64,000 nt of DNA, from the NCBI RefSeq assembly GCF_000227135.1, contig NC_018252.1:372803-436802 (forward strand), written 5' to 3'. A program made the position numbers and the translations under genes. Of this stretch, positions 49,301 through 61,300 are shown one piece after another. Origin of the DNA: Leishmania donovani (taxonomy: Eukaryota > Euglenozoa > Kinetoplastea > Trypanosomatida > Trypanosomatidae). The first letter of the stretch is position 1. Every line of letters begins with the position of its first letter. The notes under the pieces were generated by a model that saw nothing but the letters and a program-made list of their open reading frames with translations, searched no databases and had not been told where the DNA came from.

Positions 49301-52300
49301 AGGCTCGGTGGCTGCCAACAGAAAAAGGATGTCGTCGGCAGCAGAGGAACGACCTCCTTCACCGACGACGGGGCGGCTGAGGCGGTGGTGACGATGCGCT
49401 GGTGGACATCGCCGCCTCTATTCTGAGGCGGCTCCGCCGCTCCGCCCGCGGATGGCGAAACGGTCACCGGCACAGGGGTCGCCACTGGTGCTGTCGGTGC
49501 TGGCGTGGGCTGCGAAGTTGCGGCGGAGGGGGAGGAGGCCGCCGGTGCAAAAGGAGCGACCGTGCCGCTCTCCCATGCCGCTTCGGTGATTAGTGGCGCG
49601 CCGCCGCACGGCACCGGTGCCAGTTGCGTGTGCCACTGCGCTACGTTGCGAGACTGGACCACAGCACCGTCCACGACTCTCTCCGTGGTGACGCGAACTC
49701 GCATCACCAGCGACAAGCGGCTCGGCCACGCCGCTGCGGCACTTGTGCCATTTCGACGGTGTGGCCCCGCAGTGGCCGCCGTCGCCTCTGCTCCGTCCAA
49801 GCTCGTGTACGCGAGCTGCACGCGATCGAGCTGTGCGCAGCAGACGGCGTCGGCGAGAGCACGTGGCGCTGTGATGCGCGACGGCACCACCGTCGAAAGG
49901 CTCTTCGGCAACAACAGCACAGGTCCGTGGTAGCTGTAGGCGCACTTGAAGCGCACGCGAGCGTTACCTTGGGTGCCATCCATGATCGGCGTGACAGGCG
50001 CCAGCTGCATCCACTGCGTGGGGTACAGAGCAGCCGCCTCCAGCAGCGCCTCCCGTTCCTCCGTTGTGTACACATCGCCAAGCCAGCGCGCCAGTACCTG
50101 GACGAGGTACAAGGCGCATTCGTGGAGGAGGCCGGCGAGCTGCGTGGCACCAAGGTTGTAGACCAGCTGGGTCGTGTTCTGCGCGGTGCTGTGGCTGTTG
50201 TCGATGCTATTCCTAGCCGAGGACGAGGAAGGAGGCGCGCGAGAAAGGAGCTGCCACACAGTGAGCCCCGCAGCGGGGTCTCCGCCGACCGTCGCCGCTG
50301 TTCCTTTCTCCTCTCTGTGCGCGGCGGCGGCGGCGGCGGCCTGGCCAATCATGTCAGGCACGGCCATGCTCCACGATAGTGGGGTGAAGGTGCCGGTGTA
50401 CCGATGACGCCGTGGCCGAGAGCTGCTGATGACGGGGGCGACAGATCGTGCGCTGCATGCGCTGCCCTTCATTGTAGCACGGTCGCAAGAGGTCGGTGCG
50501 GCCTCCGTGTCCAGACGCGCACCGCGATCCATGCGAGTCACAGTGGTGCGGGCCACACCCATCACGAGCCCACCCTTGCTGCGCAGACGACGTCGATGAT
50601 GATTCCCCGTGCCATCGCTGTCCTGCGTCGGTTGCCCCTCCGCATCCGCGCCAGCCGCGCTGCTTGGCGCTCCAATCGGTAGCACAAGCTGGGCGAGGAG
50701 GGACGTGCACTGGGCAATATCGTACACCTCGTCGGCCGTGTCAGCGTCGGTTTCGACTCCGGTAGAGCACCAGGACAGCAACTCGACCCCTGATACCTCA
50801 ACTCCAACAATGGTGCAACGCCAGTGCCGCAGCTCCGCCTGCGCCGCCCGCATCTTCTCCACGCCGTCCTGGGCCGCTAAAAAATCGTTCCATGCCGCGT
50901 ACGCCTCCAGCTGCCGCATCCCCACCCCACCACCGCCCGCGTCGTCGTCCTCGTCTGTGTCATCGGCCATGCATGCAAGCGAGCCGAAGACGGCCTCTGT
51001 GCGATGGGCCCAGTCTCCAGCGTGGCGGTCGGCGCGGCGGCGAGCGCACTTCGCGGAGGCCAGTACCACACCGGCAGCACAGGCACTGGTTCGCAGCACG
51101 CCGAGCACGTCCAACGCCCACGTCACCTCCATCGTTGCTGTCGGAGCCATCCGAGGCGACAGCGGCCCAGCCTCCCGCTCCTTCTCGTTGCTCTCACAGG
51201 CGGCTGAGCCCGTCATCCCAGCAGACGCCGGCGCCGGCACAAGGCGCATCGCCAACGTTGACAGCCACTGCGAGGGGGACATGCGAAGCGGAGAGTCACC
51301 GCCAGCCGCGGCCGCCGTCGTGTCTGCGCTGCTGCCGATGCCGCTCCGCTCGCCACAACTGCAGGCACTACGAAAGATGTCGGATGCGCACAAGGGGTCG
51401 GAGACGTAGTACGCCGTGGTCGCCGCCTCGTCGGCGCCGGCGCCGCAACGGCGACCTCGCACAGCCACCTCAATGCGAAACTGCTCCTCCTCCATTGTCG
51501 CCACCTCGTCGCCGCTGTCACTGCCGGCATCGTCATCAGCCTTGCCGTCGCCGGCTGCCGCGACCACTGGATCAGGTTGCACCAGCGGCAGCACCACGCG
51601 CAGCAATGCGCCTCGTACCTCCTGCAAGCGCGCCTTCTGCGTGCCGTGGTGGGCATCTGCCCTTCGCGCTGCAGCCGCACACGGCACTGCCATTGTCGAA
51701 TGTGACAACTCCAGTGCTGGCAACCACGTGGCGGTGAGCTGCGAAGAGGCGAGAGAAGGAGAAGAGCCTGTGGCGGCCTGTGGCAGGTCCTCGGCAGAGC
51801 ACCGCTTCTGTAGCAGTGATGTCGCCTTGCCGGCATCCAGAACTACAATGAACGCCTCAGGGCGGCCGGCGGCCCCGCTGCCGTTCTCGGCCAATGGTGG
51901 TTGGTGAGCACGGAGAGCAGCGCCGCGGTCGCGTCGACGTCGTTCGGCAACAACGCAGCATGAGATCGTGTCTACTTGCCCCAACTCTAGTTTAGCGAAT
52001 GCGGCGCCGCTGCACCGGAACGTCAGGGCCCTCATCGCAACGCCGCCACCACTTCCGACCGCACCAGGGACGACGACGTCTTTGGCTGGGCTCGTCGAGG
52101 CATGAGACCGCACATGAAGCACTGGCGGCGATGACGACTCGTCAGCCTTGATAGAACCTGCGGCATTGCACGCCACCGGTGCGTTGACGCCAGCATGCGG
52201 AGGCCACCGCGGCGGCTGCGTCGCGAGTGCGATTGGTGCAATGGGCATCTCCGCGCCGGTCGCTCGCAGCCCCCGCTGCTCCAGAAGCTGTGCAGCACAC

Positions 52301-55300
52301 TTCGCCAGGGAGCTACTCGTATAGAGGCCCATAAGCACCTCGTAGCCGGGTCTGCAGCGACGACTGCCGACGGCAGAGGCACCCCCGCAGGTTAGCCACA
52401 TGAGTGCGTCTTCGCCCGAGTCCTGCGCCTGGCGACGCCTCGCCTCAAAGCACAGCTGATCCGCTAATGTCCACGCATGCAAGGCGAGCCGCGTCGTCAT
52501 GCAGGCATCCCGTGTCGGCAGGTTGCACCGGAGCGGCGACGGCTGTGCCACCCCCCAAGCCTCTCCGCCAACAAGGAGGTGAGCGCAGGACACCGGGGTC
52601 ACCTCCAGAAGCTCGACCCGCTTGATTGTCGCCCCCACCGGGCCGATTCGCGGCAGCTGCATGGCTGCTCCCGACCAGTACACTGGCGCGCCGTCCCTCG
52701 GGCGGAAACGAGCCTGCGGCGTCTGCGCACTTTTCCCGCCATGGCCAGTGGCGGTCGAGGACGACCTCAAGTGCAGCGGCATGTCGACCGCGTGCTCCGT
52801 CTCCGGGTACGCTGTGGCCTCGAAGCAGTAGACCCATCGCAGCAACAGCTGCCGAGGCGGCGTCGCAGCACCGTCGCCGCCTGCCGTCGGTTTCAAACAG
52901 ATGCAGGTAAGCCATGTGTCGCCGCGCGCGGGGTGCACCGCCCACGTCGCCGTTACGTCTGCCTCACCTCCGGGAGGGGTCACCGGGCAGATGCACGGAG
53001 TGTGCACCTCGCTTACTGTGCAGGCCTGAAGATCAACACGCACCGACAGCGGCGAAGTGACCGTCGGCACGGGCGGCTGCCATGCGCCATCGCGCCACAG
53101 CGTGCGTGCGGAGTGCAGGGGTATCACCATCTGTCCAGCAGCTACGGTAACGCCGCTTGACGCCTGGCAGAGCTCCAGCTGCACGGTCGCCGCCGCGTCG
53201 TTTGTGGTTTGTGCGGTGTTCGTATCACGCGACAAGCACAGCAGCGGCGCACACGTCGATGATGACGACGTTGTTGCCCTGCATCTGTGGCGCACGAGCT
53301 CCGTCGCTGTCGGAAGCGCAAAGGGCTTGGATGTGTATGTCGACGAAGCGCCAGTGCCTCGCTCGCCCCACGCAGACGTCAGCCGCACCACCCCTGCTCT
53401 GGAAAGAGCTGTATGGTTGGCGAGCACACCGTCACGCTGCTGTCTTTGCCCCTGCCGCAACTGACGTCGAATCTGGCGTATTTCCTTTAATTGCTGGCGC
53501 AGTCGCCGTGGCAGCCTGCCACGCCTCTCGCACAGCAGCGCTGCCCGCTCACGCAGCCGCACGTACGTCTCTTCCGCGCGGTATGCTAGTGGCACATCAC
53601 CAACGGCGAAACCGCTGCAGCGCTGAACACTGAGGGTCATGCGCGAGGTGAAGAAGACCGAGGCTGCATCGCGCATCAGGAGGTCGGCAGCGGTGATGTC
53701 CACCTGGACCCAGAGGCGGCCGAGCCAGTGGCCGTGCACGAGGCTCTCCACCTCCAGCACGACATCACGCACGCAATCAGCCGTCTGTGCTGCCGAGACG
53801 AGGCAACTGTCATTACAAGGTCGTCGTGCGCCTTCCACTTGAGCCAACAGGTCCAATGCGTACACTGCCTTGCCCACCACATTCACCTGGTCGCCGTGCC
53901 GCGATCGCCAGCGCGCGTCCACGCCTTGCGCGTCTGCGTCCTGATGCTCAGCTTCACTCGAGGGGCTCCTCGGCGGCAACCACGCCTCTTCCACGCGCGC
54001 CGAACGCAGTGAGGCGACGGGCACGCTGACGCAGAAGACGAGCTGCGATACAGGTGCGGCAATGCACACATCAGTGCTCCACATGTACCGCTGCGGCGGC
54101 GGCGGGACTGGTTGTATTTGGTCCAGCCGTGTCATGGGCAACGACGGCGTTGAGGTGGCGTGAATCGGTGGAGACGCGGCAGTGGGTCTGAGGGACAGCA
54201 GGCACGGCAGTAGCTGGTGCGCGGTCGACGCTGCGTTGGCCGCGCCACCTCTCCGATCTGTGGGCGCGGCTGCAGCGCCTGTGACGTCTGTCGTCATCAC
54301 CGTCACCGTCGCGGGAGGAAGCACGCGAAGATGGCGCTGCGCCGCCCCACGAGCAAGGCTGAGGTCGACCCCACACAGCTCGATACGCGTGACAGTGACG
54401 TGCGCCAGCGCTGGTGTGCGCGGCAGCAGGGGTGCAGCGGTGGCCCCTGCGGCTCGGGTGTGTCCGTCACCCTCAATGACCTCGTCCTTCTCCGCCGAAG
54501 AGCTGGCCGGTGAAGAGGAGAGCAACCATGACGGCATGTGCTTGTCGCATCGTGCTCCGTCGTCTCCCATCGCCTTGCCGCTGTCGACTGCGAGGTCCCG
54601 CACCTTCGGCGAGTTGCACAATATTGACGACGCTGGCGGGGGCACTGGCAGAGACTCCGTCACGCGTGCGCGCCAGCGGAGTAGCGGTGGCACCGTTGCT
54701 ACACCGTCCTTCGCATCCGCGCCTGTGGCGTCCGCATACGGCGGACCACCGCCACTCCTGCCGCTAGCAGATGGTAGAAGCGATGTGAGGCCAAACTGCA
54801 CCGATGGAGAAGACGCCATGGGCGTTCGGCCAGTGCCGACACACAGGTCAGACGCCTTCTCGCGGGAGTCCCTGTCACCCCGCGACTGCGGAACAACAAA
54901 GAGGGCGAACGTCAGGCAGAAGCGCGCCGCAAGCCCCAGGTCCCCGAGTAGGTGGTCGGGGTCCTCCGCAGACGGCAAGACCAAGCACAGCGGGGGCAGA
55001 GACGCACAAGATAGGAGGCGCTCCCCTGACGCATATACCGCCGCCTCGTCGGCAACAGCAGCACCGGAAGCAGCGGGAGAACTGCTCTCCACGAAGACGC
55101 CCTCTCCGCTGTCGACCCACACGTTGAGGGAGACCGTGCCCGCCGTTGATGTTGCGGAAGCGGCAGCTGCAGGAGGCAAGCTCGCAGCCGCGCCAATCTC
55201 GGCTTCCAGTGGCACGCGCCGCGGCGACGAGGATGCGATGCCGCGCCACGCCGCGCTCCACTCAACAGGCCACCTTAGCTGCACCTCCAACCGAAATCGA

Positions 55301-58300
55301 ATCGGTGCCGAGGCGGCGTCATCGTGTCCGCCGTCCACCAGCATCTCCTGTGGCGATGCGGTCGTTCCTCGTTGCAGAGCCGCCCACATCCGCCGCTGAC
55401 GCGCGCTGCACTGCACGAGCAGCTGGTCCAGTGTCAAATAGACACACCGGCGGCGCCGGGGCTGGATTGTGCGCAGCACACGTGAGAGCACTCGTGACGC
55501 CTGCTCGGTGGTGATCGTGTCCTGTCCTCTTCTTTCCCTGCCGGGCAACTCCAAGAAGCCTGCACGCCGCTGAGCGTCGGCGCAACTTTGCCCTAATGGA
55601 TTCTGGTGCGCCTGCGCTGCTGCAGACAGTGCTGGGAGAAGCGTGTAAGAGCAGGAAGCACCGCCGCCGCCGCAGCACTCTCTCACAAGACGCTGCAGCG
55701 ACGTCGGTGAGAAGGTCGCGCGCGGCGGGGCGGTGGCGGCAGACAAGTCCACGACCCGCCATTGGACGAGAAGCTCAGCCACCACACTCTCGCCTTCGCC
55801 GTCGTAGCCAACACCGTGAGCATCGTGAAGACGGCGGCGCACCATGAGCGGCACCCACTGGGCACTCTCTGGCGTCGCCTCATCGCCGCCGGGATCGAAG
55901 TACATGGTGTTGGTGGCCATTGCCGCTGAAGCACCCACCCGCGTCTGCACACGCAGCTGAAGTGAGCCGTCATCGCCCGCGTCGCGCCGTGGAAGAGGAA
56001 ACACGGCGACGCGGCTCGAGCTACTTGCCTCACGTGAAACATCCCGGCCAGTGTCAGCGTCAGGCGCGTGCACCGACAGCTGATGCGCCTCGAAGCCCAG
56101 AAGCACATCTGCATCACTGCTGACGTTGCCCAAGAGAACTCCTGTCGCCGCAGCAGTGCCCGCAGCGTTGTCGGCAGCTGCAAGAGCTGTCCATGCTGCA
56201 TTGCGATGTGTGAGCGCGGCGTCAGACGGCGGTGTGAGCGGCGCCTCCGACGCCGACGTGCAGGACTCGGAAGGCGGAGGAGATGAGGGGGAAGAGAGGG
56301 GATGGCGAGCAGCAACACTCACAGGAAAACGTCGATGTAATGGCCCGACACGCACCAGCAGGACACGCGGCCCGGCAGCGCTGGGTTCCGTGCCGCTGGT
56401 CGTGACGGCGTCAGCCGCGCGCCTCTGCATGTTGTGTGCGTACCGAACCGCAACGAAGCCGACGTGCTTCACCACAATCGCGGCGCGCGGCGCGGCCATC
56501 ATCATCAACGAGTCCGGCGCATCGCCACATGCCAGAGTTGATTGCGGCGGAGCTGTCGCGGCAATGCCGCCGTGTGCCCGCTCCGCTGTTGAGGGAGATG
56601 GTGGCGGCGAGACTGCGCCGCAATTTTCGCTGGTACCGGTACCGGTGCCGCTGCCACTGCTGCTGCCGCTGTTGCTGCTCAGAGCCACGTCTTCTGCAGC
56701 GGCAGTACAGCGCGGCACCTCAGCGGCCAGAGCAGGCGCGGCGTAACTTTGGAAGAGTGGCAGCCACAGCACGCCCGAGGTACTCTTAAAGGCGTCCAGC
56801 CCCGGCAATCGAACGGCTCCCCACACGCGCTCCTTCGCCGCCACCGCCGTGTTGTCCGCTGCCCCGGCGCCCCCCGACAACGACGGAGGTGCCATCACCC
56901 ACACAGAGAGGGACGGCGGTGCGTCGTCGACCCAGCCAAATCGACGTGGTGGCCACTGCACCTCCATTGCCGGAGAGCGAGATGCTCCAGCACCCGGCAT
57001 GACACTGCGCGCTGCACTCTTCTCGCCATCGCCTGCCGCCGCGGTCGCTTGCGGCGGCCGCGGCGGCGTCTTCAACGCCCAAGAAGCCTGCGAGGGTGGC
57101 AGCTGATACTGCTGCTGGTTGCCGCCCATGTTGCTCCCGGTGTCCGTCGCCTTCGCGGCCGTATTGTAGAGCGGAGACAAGGCGTACGCCACACGAGGGG
57201 CTTCGGGTGGTGGGGCGTCTCCAGGATACATCCAGCACCTCGCCTCAGTGATTGCCGCTGACTCGTCGGGCGGGGTCTCTGTCGGCGAGCCGGCGCACGT
57301 GGTGCCGCTCACTGCAATCTGCACAGCTGCGGTGGCTCGCGCGGTGTCGATGCACGGCCCATCCGTGTGGTCAAAGCAAATCATGTCGCACACCTCGACA
57401 TGCACTACTGCTGGCGTGCCAATATCTGGCCACGCCCAAGTAGAGGCCCGTACAGCAGCAGGGGACGGTCGCAACGGACGACAGACGTCTCCGCACGGCC
57501 CTGCAACGCAGGACGACGACTCGGGCAGCGGGCGTGGCATCGCGGGGGGCAACTCACCCCAGCCATCGCACAACAGCCGAGGAACGGACATGAGACGCCA
57601 CGTCAGCAGGCCTCCCTCCACATGCTGTGGTACACCAGTGCTGTGCACCGGCGCCACGCGTAAGTCCGCCTCATGTGGAGTGAAGAAGCTGCGGAGAGCC
57701 GTCGGCAACGGCGCCGGCCCCATCGCAGCCCCGCTCTCCTCTTCGCCATCGCTCAGGCATGCAAACCCTGCCGCATCTGCCGTGGTCAGCTGAGAATTCA
57801 GCGCCTCCTCAAACGCTCCCTGGTCTGTCCCTGCAACCAACCCTCGCATCTCTGCAGCCTCCTCGTGCGCGGGGAAGCGCCACTCGCCCCGGCCGATGAA
57901 ACGAGGCGGCACATCGAAGCCGCCGCCCGCTGCGCTGCCGATACCGTTGCGGGGGTACCACCATACCTGCACCTCGATGAACGGGCTCGCCGGAAGACAC
58001 AGGGTCGCCTCTGCTGGAGCCGCCGCGTTTGGTGACGGAGGAGTGTCATCCGATGGTGCAGCAGAGAGCACCATGCCGTAGACAGCAGCCGCATCGCGCG
58101 TCTCGCGTGGGTGCACGCTTGATGGCCGGCCTCCGCAAACAGTGCTTGTCGAAGGATCTGCCAACTCGCACAACGGAACCAACAAGCACAGCGGAAGTAG
58201 GCGTGTCTCACCTTGTGCGGCAGGGTAACGCAGCGAGAGCTGCGCCTGTCCACCATGCATGCAGAGGAGATGTTGCAGCCAGGGCCACTGTAGTCGTACC

Positions 58301-61300
58301 TCGTGAATCCGCAGCCACGGCACAACCTCAGGGGTTATCCACCCCAGTTCGCGCGAGTAAGCCGTGGGCGCTGCTGTCACGCTGCTCGGCTCGGTCCCAG
58401 GTAAGGGCATTGGATGATACCAGCGCTGCGGAAAATCGTGCAACTTCTTCAATGTCCCGAGGAATGATCTTGTGCGCGCTGCCGGCGCCGTCGTGCGGCG
58501 ACCTTTGCTGTCGAGCAAGCGGCGTGTGACTGAGGCGCACCATGAGCTCGCTTCTCTAGAGCACGGTAACCGCGCCACGGCGGTGGCTTGAGGCACGCGA
58601 CGCCACTCGACCAGCACAAAGCCGTTGCATACAGAAGGGAAGAAGTGCTGCTGAAAGCTGCCTTTGCCATTGGCCGTGGCACAGGCTGTCATTGGCCCGG
58701 CAGCCGCCCCGGGGCTCCACAGTAACGGTAGCCAGGCACACCCCTCGCCAGATGGCCGACACAGCAGTCTTCGCAGCAGCCAACTCGACACGTTTGTGGT
58801 GCCGAGAAGCCTCGCCCGTCCCCCAGACGCCCCGCTGAGCCGTGCCCGCACAGAGCCCCTCTCTGCGGCCTGCGGCTTCGTCTCACTGCCGTCGCCACCA
58901 AGACGGTGCTGGCAAAGGTCGAACACGCGCAGGTGAAGACTCGACAGCAATGCGAGGCCGCAACGAAACGTGTGCTGCCAGCGAGGATGATTTGTGTGTG
59001 CAACAGAGTCCGTGACGGGCAGCACCGCGTTGGGCTCCGCGCCTGCAGCGCTAGTCCAAGTCCTGGCATCGTAGGCACTTCGCACTTCAACCTCATCTCC
59101 ACTGTCACTCAGCGGAGCGCAGCGCGCGGTCCGGCCCTGCCCATCCGACTCTGAAGCGAAGCTCATGAGATCGCAGTCAGTGCGCGCTGCGGCTCTGAGG
59201 CGATAGCCGGAGCTGTGGGCCCTGTACACGACGGCGGGAGCCGCCGATGACGACGATGCGGGGGCGAAGACGCCAGCCGCGTGGGGCGACCACCGTGGGA
59301 CTTGGTGGCCGGTCCCCTGCTGTCGCTGCCGCTGCAAAGCCAGTACCTCGCAGTACACGTGCGCACAAGTGCCATTGTTCCCCCAGGTCGCAGAGTCGTC
59401 CCAGCGCAGCGGTGTAGGCGAGAGTGGCATGCCGAACGGCGTGGCCAAGGGCCGCAGGCCAGCTCCCTCCATCACGCTGAAGTCCACCAAGGTGTCGTCC
59501 TCAACGCTGATGCCATGTCCTATGCAGCATCCGTCGTGCCCTGACTCTCCTCCGGCCGCCGCGGCGAGGGAGGAAAGGCTACGCTGCGGCCCGTTCCACA
59601 GCTGCTGCACCGCCGCCTCGGTCAGCGACGGCAAGAACACGGCTTCCACGTCGCAGTGAAGCCAGCCAACGAGCAGTAGGCCGGTCGTGCTACGGTTCTG
59701 GTCCTTGTTGGTGCTTGATAGCGTTGCAGAAGAGATGCTGGACGACGCAACCTTCCGCTGCTGCGCCGGTACCGACGTCAGTGGTGTGGCATCAGCACTG
59801 CCAGGAGCGAAAAGGGGAAGCCACACATCCGCCACGCCGCCGACGCCGGCGTCTTCATGGCAGTGGTGGCTCTGCACATGCGCCGCAGAGGCGGCGTCGA
59901 ACGGGGTCCACACAGCAAAGCCAAACACGTCCGCTGGCGATGCAGCGCTGTGCACTGTGAATAGAAGCGACGAAGCTGTGTCACGCGTGAGGACGGCGTG
60001 AAAGCTAACGTTGTACTGCATGACAGGGGCGCGATGCGCGACAGGTGTGCCGTGCGCGTCGCCAGCTCCTACAGCAGCGGCCCCCTCGACTACCACACCA
60101 TCGCAGCCACCAGTGACCGAAATCGACGTTGGTGGGCAATAGCGGTTCTCTGGCACATCGGCCAACTCGTGGGCGAAGAGGATCGCAGCGGCGCACCGCA
60201 TCACCACAGAGCACACCATCAGTGTCTCCATCGCGTGCCCTCTCGGCGCCAACTCCCCGCCGCACCAGCGCTGCAGAGGAGAAGCGGCGACACTCGCCTT
60301 CCGCACCTCTCGCAGCTTGTCATTTTCTGCGGCCAGGTGCGGCGGGATTGTGTTCCACAGCACTGTCAGTGGCCAAAACGGCTTGTGGTTCGCGGCTGTG
60401 ACGGCCGACACGGCACCGGTGGAAGCACAGCGGCACACGCGCTCATACTCCTTGATGGCAGTCCCCAACGATGCCCAGGCTGACAGACCCTGCTCCACAG
60501 ATGCTACTCGTGGGGCGGGCTCCGGCGCAGCTCTAGATCCGGGCTGCGGCTCCTGCGCCCAGCGCAGGCGGCAGGATAGCTGTGGCAAGAGCTGCCCAGG
60601 GCATGCGACAGCGCTCGCTGCTGCCTCTGCTGTGGTCCCGAGCGCGGTGAGCAGCGGTGGTTGATCCGACTGGAGCTTGCACAAGTCTGCCGGTAAAAGT
60701 GGCGGTGAGACTGCCAAGGGCCCCCAGTACTCCTCAAGCCGCGTCCCTGTCACCTGTGCACGCTCGTCGGTGCCACCGTCGGCCGATGCGCGAGCGTGCA
60801 AGCTGTCCACGTCTGACGTGGCCCCAATGGCATGGCGCGTATCGTCACGACCCGCTGTGGTCTCGCTAGCGGAGGAAGAGGGCGGCGCCGCTTCCCCTGC
60901 GAGTGGTAAGGACAACGACGGCGACGACGGCTCCGTTCGCCGTCCCACGCTCGACTGGGGCGTCTCCTCCTCATCCTGTTGAGACGACGTCACGAGGCCC
61001 TCGGCCCCACCCCCGACGGCGGCGGCGGCTGCAGCAGCCGGCTGCGCATCCTTGACAAGTGAGTGTGCGCGCGTACCACAAGACGCCGCCTCTCCTGCCC
61101 GCGTCGCCGCAGCACCGGCGCACGCATCACCCAGAGATACCCAGCGCTCGCCCCGCTCCTCAAGCTTCACGTACAGGATTCCACAACCGTCAAGAGAACC
61201 AAGATGGCCGCTGCCTGCCAGGCCACATTTCGAGGCTCGATGGCTTGGCGCGTCGCCACCGCCGTCACCGCGGTCGCTGCAGTGTCCTGTTGTGCCTTCT

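Noticed and set aside
54182..55399. 405-codon + strand ORF antisense to the giant gene
   Set aside because: It is a mirror of the GC-rich giant coding frame, with Arg/Ala/Ser-rich composition and no motif; such shadows are expected in GC-rich genes.
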